Assembly: GCA_002309855.1 (NCBI GenBank)
Contig: DBYD01000042.1
Coordinates: 5,082-46,946, forward strand
From: Bacteroidales bacterium UBA1195
Lineage (GTDB): Bacteria; Bacteroidota; Bacteroidia; Bacteroidales; WCHB1-69
Length of the DNA: 41,865 nt
Direction: 5' to 3'
This document shows positions 16,669-24,324 of this stretch, one piece after another. Under the pieces are notes generated by a model, which did no database searches, had not been told where the DNA came from, and saw nothing but the letters and a program-made list of their open reading frames with translations. The position numbers and the translations under genes were made by a program. Each line of letters opens with the position of its first letter. Position 1 is the first letter of the stretch.

Positions 16669-16795
16669 GTTCGTCAGTTCTTTTGATGTCGTTACGTTTG
16701 TGGATTTTCACGGCGCATACCGGAGAATCCGCTAATCAGATATAACGTAAAAAAGCGGATTATTGTATGGAATGCAAAAGTTTTTTATCAATATT

Positions 16796-18697
16796 TTATA
16801 GTTTGATGACCTTCAGACAGAGCATCGTCAGGTCATCGTTGGGGATTGCACCATTGCGATGACGCTCAATGACCTCATGCAGCATTGGGATGAGTTTCTC
16901 AGCAGCGACATCCTGTTTGTCGGAGATGAAATCCAGCAGACGATCATCACCGAAGAGCTCATGTTGCTGGTTCTCCGCCTCATTGAGGCCATCGGTGTAT
17001 ATTAGGAGCTGGTGGTCGCGAATGTCATCGATGCTTTCACCAATAAATGTTACGCCCTCCATAACGCCCAAAGGGAAATTGGTGTTCCTGACATCCATGA
17101 ACTTTCCGTCAAGCAGCGGTATGTTGTGGCCGCAGTTACAATAGTCGAAATGTCCGGTGCGGAGGTCTGCACAACCGATGAACATCGTCACAAACATGTT
17201 CTGATCGTTGTCATGCGAAAGGATGTTGTTCAGTTGTGTGGCAATTTCCGCAGCGGTGTGCCCTTGTTGGGCGACAATACGGAACAGGTTACGTGTCACG
17301 GCCATGAAAAGGCTGGCGGGAATTCCCTTGCCGCTGACATCGCCTACGCACAAGTACAGACGCTCGTCCTGCACAAAGTAGTCATACAGGTCACCACCCA
17401 CCTCTTTGGCAGGTGTCATCATGGCAAACAGGTCAATATCCCTGCGATTGGGGAAAGCCGGGAAAACACGCGGCAACATGCTCATCTGGATATCTCTCGC
17501 CACCTTCAGCTCGCTCTCTATTGAGGCTTTTTGGGCGGTGGTCTGTTTCAACTCGTCAATATAGCTGACAAGTGAATGCTGCATGTTGGTGAACGACTGC
17601 GTAAGCTGGCCGATTTCGTCCCTCCGTCCATCGTCCGGCAGCACCACCCCGAAATTGCCTGAAGCGATGGTCTCCGCCTGTTTCGAGAGTTGGGTGAGCG
17701 GTTTCAGCTCACGACGGATAATGCGGCTGCAGACCATCATCATCAGCAGTAGTGCGGCAAGGACTGTGAACACGACAGTGCGGCGCATGCGGTAGAAGGC
17801 CCCGAAGATGTCACTCTCCAGACAGACAATGGCAGCGCTCCATCCCGTTTCCCCAAGGGGTTTGAAAAAGACATAACAGGCCTTGCCGTCAATGGTCATC
17901 TGGCGCATGCCCTCGTCACCACGCTGCATGGCGTGCCCCAGCTCCACCATTGCGGAATCCTCATGTTCAAGCGATTCGGTGAAGATGCTTTGGTATAGCA
18001 GTTTGGTGGAGTCCGGATGCACAAAGAAAGTGCCTCCCTGGCCAATCATCATGCTGTAGGAGTTCGGATAGGGCTTTACTGCGGATATCATCTGCGAAAG
18101 CCAGCTGAGGGAGAGATCCACTGAAATGGTGCCCACATAATTGCTATCCCTGTCCTTCAGAGGTTTGCAGTACGACACAATCATGTCAGGAGAACAGATG
18201 TCATCCGGGTTGTTGTCCATGAACGGCTCCGTCCAAACCGGCCGGTCCAACAACTTGCACAGTTGGTACCAGTCAAGGTAGAAGTACTGATAGTGATCGT
18301 TGCCCTCCTGCGTGGTCAGTATGGTCCCATTGTCGTTATACGAATAGGCCGAGAAATAGCGTCCCTTATCCTTGAAGTAATTCGGCTCGAAGGCAATCGA
18401 ACAGCCGTTCAGGTTGGGATTGTTCTCCAGAATCTTCCGCGAATAGACAAACATTGAATCGGGTTTGTCCAAATGTCGGACAACAAGCCAGTCGGTATTA
18501 TTTGCCGCCACCACAACTTTGTCAAGGATTCCATTGACTCTAAGTGTAGTATTTTCAAGGATGTCCGTTGCACGGTTGATTGCCTCCTGTCGGATGGCCT
18601 TGCGTGAAACGCCGAACATGAACCCCAACGATGTCACAAGAATTATGGTGGCAAATGACACCACCCATAGGCTTAGTTTTTTATCTAATCTTTTCAT
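16796..18697 (-). CDS. Cache-HAMP-PP2C (SpoIIE/RsbU-type) membrane sensor phosphatase
   Basis: Membrane receptor of 633 residues. Membrane helix 1 is at 9-29, a periplasmic double-Cache sensor at about 30-300 (with SYCKPLKDRDSNYVGTIS), helix 2 at 308-325, HAMP at about 326-380 (RRELKPLTQLSKQ), a coiled linker with ARDIQMSMLP, and a SpoIIE-type serine phosphatase to the end. Metal-binding aspartates are in GGDLYDY (434-440), GDVSGKG (452-458), YTDGLNEA and NDDLTML, so catalysis should be intact. Such proteins dephosphorylate STAS anti-anti-sigma partners, none of which is nearby. The start overlaps the upstream binding-protein gene by 17 bases. Confidence 0.88.
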   Translation of the reverse strand: MKRLDKKLSLWVVSFATIILVTSLGFMFGVSRKAIRQEAINRATDILENTTLRVNGILDKVVVAANNTDWLVVRHLDKPDSMFVYSRKILENNPNLNGCSIAFEPNYFKDKGRYFSAYSYNDNGTILTTQEGNDHYQYFYLDWYQLCKLLDRPVWTEPFMDNNPDDICSPDMIVSYCKPLKDRDSNYVGTISVDLSLSWLSQMISAVKPYPNSYSMMIGQGGTFFVHPDSTKLLYQSIFTESLEHEDSAMVELGHAMQRGDEGMRQMTIDGKACYVFFKPLGETGWSAAIVCLESDIFGAFYRMRRTVVFTVLAALLLMMMVCSRIIRRELKPLTQLSKQAETIASGNFGVVLPDDGRRDEIGQLTQSFTNMQHSLVSYIDELKQTTAQKASIESELKVARDIQMSMLPRVFPAFPNRRDIDLFAMMTPAKEVGGDLYDYFVQDERLYLCVGDVSGKGIPASLFMAVTRNLFRIVAQQGHTAAEIATQLNNILSHDNDQNMFVTMFIGCADLRTGHFDYCNCGHNIPLLDGKFMDVRNTNFPLGVMEGVTFIGESIDDIRDHQLLIYTDGLNEAENQQHELFGDDRLLDFISDKQDVAAEKLIPMLHEVIERHRNGAIPNDDLTMLCLKVIKL

Positions 18698-19631
18698 CTG
18701 TCAACTGATCGTAGGTTACTTCATTTTTTAACATTTTCATTTCAACCATCATGCGGGAGGCGTTTTCCACCATATCGGGTCGTAGGCGGAACTCCCTTTT
18801 GCCCGACTCCCGGTCAACCTGCAGACGGAGCACTTCGGCAAGCATCAGCCGTTGTAACGTACGGTTGGTTACAATGTGGTTCTTGTTCACATATTTCATC
18901 ACAATTTCCAGAGTCTCCTCGGGATGCGCCGCAGCCCATTCCCATCCGCGACGGCTCGCTTCAGCGAATTTCCGCGCTTCATTCTTGTGTGCCAGATAGT
19001 AATCCCTCTGCATATACACCCCGTCCTCCTGCACATTGTAGCCATGGTCGCAGAACCGGTACACGTTCTTCTCATCCATTGGCATACCAGTCTGTTTCAG
19101 CTGGTAATATTCGTTGTAGCTCATCGCCAGCGTGGCATCGATGGCTCCGGCAACGAAAAGGTTGAGATTGGAGGCAAATGGCACCCACTCATAGTTCAGG
19201 CTGTCCTTGATGTTCATGCAGATGGCAAGCTGCCCGAAACCGGCGCTCCAGATACCAACGCGGGCCCCTTTCTGTGTAAGAGGGTCCACACCCCGGCGCG
19301 ACACAATCACCATGGCGTTGTTCATTGAAGTCTGCAGGATGTTCACCATCTGGACTCCGTCATCGATAATCTCCATCGCCTGGCAAAGCTGCAACGTTGT
19401 CGCATGGCTCTCACCCTTGTGGATGCGGTCCATGGCAGACTGCGTGAGAGAGGGGTGGACAATCTCCACCTCAATGCCCGCCTCGCGATAGAACCCTTTT
19501 TCCTGCGCCACATAGTAGCCTGCAAATTGGGCTTGTGCCGTCCATTGCGGTGTGAACACAATGCGCCCCTGTCCATTGGCGGATGTGGCTACAATGGACA
19601 TAAAAAGCGTCAATACCATAATCTTTTTCAT
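18681..19631 (-). CDS. NMT1/THI5-like periplasmic binding protein
   Basis: Exported type II periplasmic binding protein of 316 residues with a signal peptide (MVLTLFMSIVATSANG). The family opening is unmistakable: FTPQWTAQAQFAGYYVAQEKGFYREAG, split here between residues 26-52, plus VAGAIDATLAMSYNEY. Relatives bind pyrimidine precursors of thiamine (ThiY), sulfonates or other small molecules. No ABC permease or ATPase gene accompanies it; instead it overlaps a Cache-HAMP-PP2C receptor gene, suggesting ligand presentation to that sensor rather than import. The thi genes on both sides make a thiamine-related ligand possible but unproven. Confidence 0.85.
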   Translation of the reverse strand: MKKIMVLTLFMSIVATSANGQGRIVFTPQWTAQAQFAGYYVAQEKGFYREAGIEVEIVHPSLTQSAMDRIHKGESHATTLQLCQAMEIIDDGVQMVNILQTSMNNAMVIVSRRGVDPLTQKGARVGIWSAGFGQLAICMNIKDSLNYEWVPFASNLNLFVAGAIDATLAMSYNEYYQLKQTGMPMDEKNVYRFCDHGYNVQEDGVYMQRDYYLAHKNEARKFAEASRRGWEWAAAHPEETLEIVMKYVNKNHIVTNRTLQRLMLAEVLRLQVDRESGKREFRLRPDMVENASRMMVEMKMLKNEVTYDQLTDEKIR

Positions 19632-19748
19632 GCACTGTTTCCGTTTGTATGTTTATATCCATAACGTAAGAAACATTAGAAAAATTGTGTTGACAATAAA
19701 AAAACGACACTTACACTGTACCAGCCAAAATGCGGATATGGGGTGAGA

Positions 19749-20450
19749 TCAGCAGAACAACCCCGGAAAATCCTTAGCCTTCGACATCAGCACCTCGGCG
19801 ATGAGGGCGTGGCCGCGCTCGTTGGGATGGATGCCGTCGGCGCAAAGGTAGTCGCTATAGTCCGCCTGCTCCAGAAAGGGCGAGGTGATGTCCACAATGG
19901 GGACATCCCTCTGCCTGGCTATCTTGAAGAGCTCCAGGTTGTACATCTCGTGCCAATGCGAGATGCGTATTGTCCTGCCGCCCAGCCATTGCAGGATGTT
20001 GTCCCTGTTCAGGCCGAACGAAACTGTCTCAAAAAAACGGTCGGGGTCAATTATCGGCATGGAAAGGATCACGGGCCGGATATTCATTTTTTTTACACTG
20101 TCAATAAGCGCGTTGTATTGCTGCACGAAACGTTTTAGCATAACTTTGGGCTGGTGTTGCTTATGTGGTTCGGCTGCCACGGCCGCCCAGTCAAAGTCGC
20201 AGTCGTTGCCGCCATATTCGAAAACGGCGACATTACTCCCCTTCACTTCGCTGCCGTACCTTTCCATATATTTCATCCCCTGTGTGGTGGTGCTGCCGAA
20301 ACAGGAGAAATTCAATATTTTGACACCCAGCTTCCGCTCGCAGCGGCTGACAAAGCCCTGCTCCGAAATCTTGTACTTGGGCCTGCCGTTCTCCTTTTTG
20401 GTGTCGGACATCACGCCCCGCATTATCGAATCCCCGAAAGTGCTTATCAT
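19749..20450 (-). CDS. SGNH/GDSL-type hydrolase
   Basis: Esterase-fold protein of 233 residues. Block I is at the very N-terminus (MISTFGDSIMRG, nucleophile Ser), block III is YGGNDCDFDW, and block V is DGIHPNERGHALIAE with the catalytic Asp and His. The start at 20450 is chosen over an ATG 120 bases upstream because GGAGG lies seven bases before it and a TAnnTTTG box lies 36 bases before it. No signal peptide, so it is probably cytoplasmic. Substrate unknown; an adjacent acyltransferase on the same strand makes acyl-ester turnover conceivable. Confidence 0.85.
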   Translation of the reverse strand: MISTFGDSIMRGVMSDTKKENGRPKYKISEQGFVSRCERKLGVKILNFSCFGSTTTQGMKYMERYGSEVKGSNVAVFEYGGNDCDFDWAAVAAEPHKQHQPKVMLKRFVQQYNALIDSVKKMNIRPVILSMPIIDPDRFFETVSFGLNRDNILQWLGGRTIRISHWHEMYNLELFKIARQRDVPIVDITSPFLEQADYSDYLCADGIHPNERGHALIAEVLMSKAKDFPGLFC

Positions 20451-20485
20451 GGTAACCTCCGTTAACTTGTTTTGGTTTTGCGCTG

Positions 20486-20493
20486 CAAAAATA
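20486..20493 (-). promoter_or_regulatory. -7 promoter box for the SGNH hydrolase gene
   Basis: TATTTTTG on the minus strand matches TAnnTTTG; the expected transcription start about 7 bases on leaves a short leader of about 30 bases containing GGAGG before the ATG at 20450. Confidence 0.65.
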
Positions 20494-20542
20494 GTAAAGA
20501 TTGCCGGCACAAAAGCAAGCGTGTTACCGTCATTCCGCAATA

Positions 20543-20600
20543 GGGACGAAAATTGCCGTTTTTGGGACAAAAATGCCGTTTTTAGGGACGAAATATGGGA
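20543..20600. repeat. Tandem 21-bp repeats upstream of the SGNH promoter
   Basis: Two full 21-base units (GGGACGAAAATTGCCG plus TTTTT, then GGGACAAAAATGCCG plus TTTTTA) are followed by a partial third starting GGGACGAAAT. The period equals two helical turns. The tract lies 50-110 bases upstream of the promoter box, where activator sites sit. Confidence 0.75.
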
Positions 20601-20624
20601 AGTTGTGACGAATGAACCGGTTCG

Positions 20625-21746
20625 TCACAGGTTTTTCCTCTTCTTCTCACCCAGCACGCACCAGCGCACGAATGGTATCCGCCGCAAAATCTCATAAAGC
20701 AGCGGCGACAGCGTGAAGACGGCCACGGCCAGAATCAGGTATATGACAACAGGTGGCAGAGTGGTGTAAATTTTCATCATGTAGCCGAGGCTGGCAATCA
20801 CCAGATAATGCACGATGTAAAGGCCGAAGCTGGAGCGGGTCATGTATCCTGCAAACTGTCCGGTGCGGTCGAAGCGGGCCTTGAACCAGCCCATCAGTGC
20901 AAGGCACATCATCCAGCCGTAGAGGCAGTTGAGCGGGCTGCTAAGATACTGCGGAGAGGTGTTGTCCTGCCCGAAAGTGGTGGAGACCAGCACTGCGCCG
21001 GAAGCCACGGCGGCGCACATCAGCGGAATCCAAGCCCTGCCCAGTTTCTCCTGCGCTTCGTCACTTGCGAATATGAAGTAGCCCATCAAAAACGGTATGA
21101 AATAGAACAGCGGTTTGTACAGATTGTACAGCCCGTCGGCGCTTTCAGGACGCGGATGCATGACAAGGGTCTGTTCACCAAGCCAGAACAGCAGGCCGAG
21201 CAGCAATATCCAGACCATTCCCGCCTTTTCGCCGGCGATTTTGCCGCACCATTCGTAAAAACGTCCGTTGCCGTCAAGTTTCCGCACCAACAGCAGAAGC
21301 AGCGAAAAAAGCCACAAGTCCTGGATGAACCAGAGCGGCCCCGTGCCGCTGACCGCCCACATGAAATACTTGGCCACGCCAGGCATGCCGTCGAAAGTTC
21401 CGGCCTTTGCCGCCACAGCCGTATTGAAATAGCCAACCATCCAATGGAAAACTAACAGGCCGATGGTGGCCGGCACAAGCAGTTTCCGCGTGCGGGACTT
21501 GAACCACTCTCCTGCAGGATGACGCTCCAGCGCATACCGCGCACTCACGCCCGCCAGCAAAAAGAGCAGCGGCATGAACCACGGGTATAGGATGTACATC
21601 ACCACATCCTGGTACTGCGGCCCCTCACCGAAACCTCCAATGCCTCCGAAGACACCCTTGTTGTTGAAAAAGTAAATCACATGGTAGAACAGCACCAAAA
21701 GCACTGTCACCCAACGCAGATTGTCCATCCAATGTTTTCTGTCCAT
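20625..21746 (-). CDS. Acyltransferase 3 family membrane protein
   Basis: Integral membrane O-acyltransferase of 373 residues with about ten helices. The N-terminus has the family pattern (DNLRWVTVLLVLFYHVIYFF, with the catalytic-type histidine in YH), followed by a short periplasmic loop and FMPLLFLLAGVSARYAL. Relatives acylate surface glycans or small molecules (OatA, MdoC-like). It ends in a lysine/arginine-rich cytoplasmic tail (GEKKRKNL). Substrate not predictable. It is separated from the SGNH gene by 174 bases holding tandem repeats and a promoter. Confidence 0.85.
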   Translation of the reverse strand: MDRKHWMDNLRWVTVLLVLFYHVIYFFNNKGVFGGIGGFGEGPQYQDVVMYILYPWFMPLLFLLAGVSARYALERHPAGEWFKSRTRKLLVPATIGLLVFHWMVGYFNTAVAAKAGTFDGMPGVAKYFMWAVSGTGPLWFIQDLWLFSLLLLLVRKLDGNGRFYEWCGKIAGEKAGMVWILLLGLLFWLGEQTLVMHPRPESADGLYNLYKPLFYFIPFLMGYFIFASDEAQEKLGRAWIPLMCAAVASGAVLVSTTFGQDNTSPQYLSSPLNCLYGWMMCLALMGWFKARFDRTGQFAGYMTRSSFGLYIVHYLVIASLGYMMKIYTTLPPVVIYLILAVAVFTLSPLLYEILRRIPFVRWCVLGEKKRKNL

Positions 21747-21886
21747 TTCAATTGTATTTTGTTATCGCCTTTAATGTTGTAAAACGCGGAATCGTGGGCT
21801 TTATTGTTTTTGAAAACATATATAGGCAATAATAACCCCATCCCATCGTTATAATGCCTGTATGAATCATAAAAACTGTTGAAAGC

Positions 21887-22346
21887 ATGAAGCAAAAGAA
21901 TCTTTTTTCCGTCCTGTCGCACAAAGCGGTCCGGATATGCGGCCGACCTCGCCGACACGGCAATGAGGCCCTATTTCTACCCCAATGTGGACAAGAGCCG
22001 CCTGTTCGAGCTTGAATATATTATGGAGAAGAGCGGCCACACCCGAGGCTCGACGGTGGATTTGACGCTTTTTGACATGAAAACGGAGAAGGAGCTTGAC
22101 ATGGGCGGCACCTTCGATTGGTTCGGCAGCGAAAGCCATCCAGATTGCGGGGGTAATCCTGAAACTGGTGAATACCGGCAGAATGACACAATTACAGCCG
22201 TTCAGTTCAAAAACCGTATGGTGCTGCGCAACGCCATGCTGCGTCATGGTTTCAAGGCTCTGGACAGCGAATGGTGGCATTTCACCCTGAAGGACGAGCC
22301 CTATCCGGACACCTACTTCACCTTCCCGGTGAGGCAGATTTTTTAG
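21887..22346 (+). pseudogene. VanX-type D-alanyl-D-alanine dipeptidase, N-terminally deleted remnant
   Basis: The C-terminal half of an M15D dipeptidase is clear: YFYPNVDKSRLF, the metal-binding KSGHTRGSTVDLTLFD (His and Asp), GTFDWFGSESHPD, and EWWHFTLKDEPYP (catalytic Glu and metal His). The intact frame at 21963 gives only 127 residues, whereas the family has about 200 or more. Homology continues upstream of the ATG at 21963 (GYAADLADTAMRP) but ends near 21930 in an open frame without a start. An ATG at 21887 encoding MKQKNLF is in another frame and may be the old start. An internal deletion with frameshift is inferred; the fragment lacks the N-terminal substrate-binding part. Confidence 0.75.
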
Positions 22347-22349
22347 GAA

Positions 22350-23507
22350 TCAGGCGAACACTTCCAAAATTTTCCGGCAAGCAATTTCCGTCTCCCCGCT
22401 GTTGAGCAGCATGCCCGAAACCGCCACGCCATACACGCCGGCCTGTTTCAGCGGAAGCAGGTCGTCAGCTGTGATGCCGCCGATGGCATAGAGAGGGATG
22501 TCGGCGTTGTGCTCCCGAAGCGTGTCCATGATATTTTCATAGCCTTCCAAACCCAGCACCGGAGCCAGTTTCTGTTTGGTCTCGGTGAAGCGGAACGGCC
22601 CAACGCCCAGGTAGTCGGCTCCGTCGGCGACGGCTTTCAGCGCATCGTCTGCGGTGTTGCAGGTGGCACCCAAAAGGAAACGGCTGCCGGTAATCTTTTT
22701 TGCTTCGGCCACCGGCATGTCGTTCTTGCCCACATGAACTCCGTCGAAGAGGCCGCTCTCCAGCAGGTGGATGCGGTCATCTACTGTGAGCAGAGCACCG
22801 TGCCGGTCGCAGGCGGGGCGCAGTTTCCCGGCGGCAGCCAGCACCTCCTCATCCGTTGCATCCTTCATGCGCAGCTGTACGAAGCGGAGGCCGCCCTCCA
22901 GCACGGCTATCGCGCCATCCACATAATTGTACCGGGTGTTGTGGTGGGTAATGAACATGGTTTGCGGCAACGCCCACAGGTCGCCGATGGAGGCGCAGGC
23001 GGAAAAGCCTATCTCTTGCAGGAGAGGGATTTTCTCATGTGTAACGCCGCCCAAAGCCACCGCCTTTCCGTTCAGAAGCCCTTCGGCAAAGGCCCTTTTC
23101 AGAGTGTCGGGCGCAAAGGCGGAGGTGTAGCCCTGCTTGCTCACCGAGTCGAAAATCGGGGAAAGGAAGCAGTAGGCGCAGTGTGCCTGTTGTTTTGCGA
23201 ACTCCCCGATGGAATGGCAGGAGGCGGAAATCCGTTTGTCCGCCAGGCTTTTCGCAACGGAGGGGTTGCGGCGGTTCAGATGCAGGCCGCCAATGCCAAA
23301 TTCCGCCGCCAGATGGTGATGGTCGTGCAGCGTAAGCCGCTCGCGCACATCTGTCGGGAAGAGCGAAAGATATTCACGCAGCTGCGTTTCAGTAAACTGC
23401 GGCTTGCGGATGTGGAAAAACTCCACTTCACCGCTGCGCAGCCACGCCGTGATGCGCTCCTGCTCGCGGAAAACCTCCTGTTCCGGTGTTATGCCTATCC
23501 TCCGCAT
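22350..23507 (-). CDS. thiE: TenI-like/ThiE fusion, thiamine phosphate synthase
   Basis: Two ThiE-family TIM-barrel domains in one 385-residue chain. Domain 1 (1-about 180) is TenI-like, with FLSPIFDSVSKQGYTSAF and ALGGVTHEKIPLLQEIGF. Domain 2 (about 184-385) is a canonical ThiE that joins HMP-PP and thiazole phosphate, with QLRMKDAT, TVDDR, GVHVGKNDMP, GVGPFRFTETK, AIGGITADDL and GVAVSGML. Met184 (codon 22956-22958) begins domain 2 just like a free-standing Bacteroides ThiE, so the fusion looks like loss of a stop between two adjacent genes. The start overlaps the thiS stop by 13 bases. Confidence 0.92.
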   Translation of the reverse strand: MRRIGITPEQEVFREQERITAWLRSGEVEFFHIRKPQFTETQLREYLSLFPTDVRERLTLHDHHHLAAEFGIGGLHLNRRNPSVAKSLADKRISASCHSIGEFAKQQAHCAYCFLSPIFDSVSKQGYTSAFAPDTLKRAFAEGLLNGKAVALGGVTHEKIPLLQEIGFSACASIGDLWALPQTMFITHHNTRYNYVDGAIAVLEGGLRFVQLRMKDATDEEVLAAAGKLRPACDRHGALLTVDDRIHLLESGLFDGVHVGKNDMPVAEAKKITGSRFLLGATCNTADDALKAVADGADYLGVGPFRFTETKQKLAPVLGLEGYENIMDTLREHNADIPLYAIGGITADDLLPLKQAGVYGVAVSGMLLNSGETEIACRKILEVFA

Positions 23508-23698
23508 GTGGCACGTATGATAGTCACCTTGTCGCCATCATTCAGCTGGCGTGTGGTATAATCCTCCGGGGTCAGCACATCCATGCCGACGGCGATGGCC
23601 ACCCCGTCGTTCTCCCTTATATTCATGATGCCGCACAAATCCTTCACGCAGCACCCGTCCGGAACGGTCATTGTCTGGTTGTTAACTGTGATGTTCAT
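23495..23698 (-). CDS. thiS: Sulfur carrier protein ThiS
   Basis: Ubiquitin-like sulfur carrier for thiazole formation, 67 residues, ending in the required diglycine (RATCGG) that is adenylated by ThiF and thiocarboxylated. The start at 23698 (MNITVNNQTMTVPDG) gives normal family length; the longer frame to 23773 runs into the direct-repeat region and is rejected. It overlaps the TenI-ThiE start by 13 bases, indicating coupled translation. Upstream lies one copy of the 76-bp repeat and then the divergent membrane-protein gene. Confidence 0.93.
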   Translation of the reverse strand: MNITVNNQTMTVPDGCCVKDLCGIMNIRENDGVAIAVGMDVLTPEDYTTRQLNDGDKVTIIRATCGG

Positions 23699-23720
23699 GG
23701 CAAAATCTGATATTTTAAAA

Positions 23721-23796
23721 ATATAACGTCGGTTCGGGCGGATTATTGCCTTTTCATTTACAATAAAAACCAACCAAATGCGTTATTGCCATAAAA
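23721..23796 (+). repeat. 76-bp direct repeat, copy A
   Basis: Runs from ATATAACGTCGGTTCGGGCG to ATTGCCATAAAA. It matches copy B at 26134-26209 with five differences by eye and no gaps. An internal inverted pair TTATTG/CAATAA is kept in both. It lies between divergent genes (thiS and the membrane-protein gene). Confidence 0.85.
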
Positions 23797-23805
23797 CACT
23801 GTTGT

Positions 23806-24324
23806 ATGAAGAAATCGTTTTCCTTGCATTTTTATGTGGCCTTTGTGTTGGCGTATCTTGTTTTTGACATTATCGGGCTGGCAATTGATGCAGCCACATG
23901 GGGACATCACAGGACATCTTTACTTTATGATTCCGTTTTTCAAATGCTGATGTTTTATTTGATTACTTTCCTTGCCCAAATGATTATAGGGCTGGTGGTC
24001 TGGTTTATATACAAACAGGCCGAAAACAAATGGATGGTGTTGCTGACGTCGCTCATATTATTGGGATATAATCTCTTATTTTTGATAAATGCCTGTCTTA
24101 CCGACTCAGATGGATATGGATTCGGATTATTATTAGCGGCATTTCCGCTTTTGGGTACAAGCAACCCTTTTATACTTAGTATGTATGAATTTCTTGATTT
24201 TTTTGAAGTGTTGATTTCCTCGGCACTCTATACGGTGGTGACTTTTTTGGCGATTCTATTATCAAAAAACAGGAATAAGGCTGAAGACAGGCAACCTACC
24301 ACCTCCGCAGCTCATCAGGGTTGA
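23806..24324 (+). CDS. Hypothetical four-helix membrane protein
   Basis: Unrecognised protein of 172 residues with about four hydrophobic helices (roughly 9-28, 48-69, 78-95 and 133-151) and a hydrophilic tail (KNRNKAEDRQPTTSAAHQG). Codon use is AT-richer than in the thiamine genes nearby. Its start lies nine bases after direct-repeat copy A. Its last 29 bases overlap the convergent DUF4846 gene. No function is inferred. Confidence 0.7.
   Translation: MKKSFSLHFYVAFVLAYLVFDIIGLAIDAATWGHHRTSLLYDSVFQMLMFYLITFLAQMIIGLVVWFIYKQAENKWMVLLTSLILLGYNLLFLINACLTDSDGYGFGLLLAAFPLLGTSNPFILSMYEFLDFFEVLISSALYTVVTFLAILLSKNRNKAEDRQPTTSAAHQG

Noticed and set aside
16726..16762. Inverted repeat AATCCGCT/AGCGGATT as a terminator for the PP2C gene
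   Set aside because: The loop is 20 bases or more and the T-run on the minus strand lies inside the loop rather than after the stem.
19749..20570. Longer start for the SGNH hydrolase
   Set aside because: The added 40 residues cross the promoter box and GGAGG; the GDS block would no longer be at the N-terminus as in the family.
20543..20600. CRISPR-like array
   Set aside because: Units are contiguous 21-mers without unique spacers, and no cas genes are nearby.
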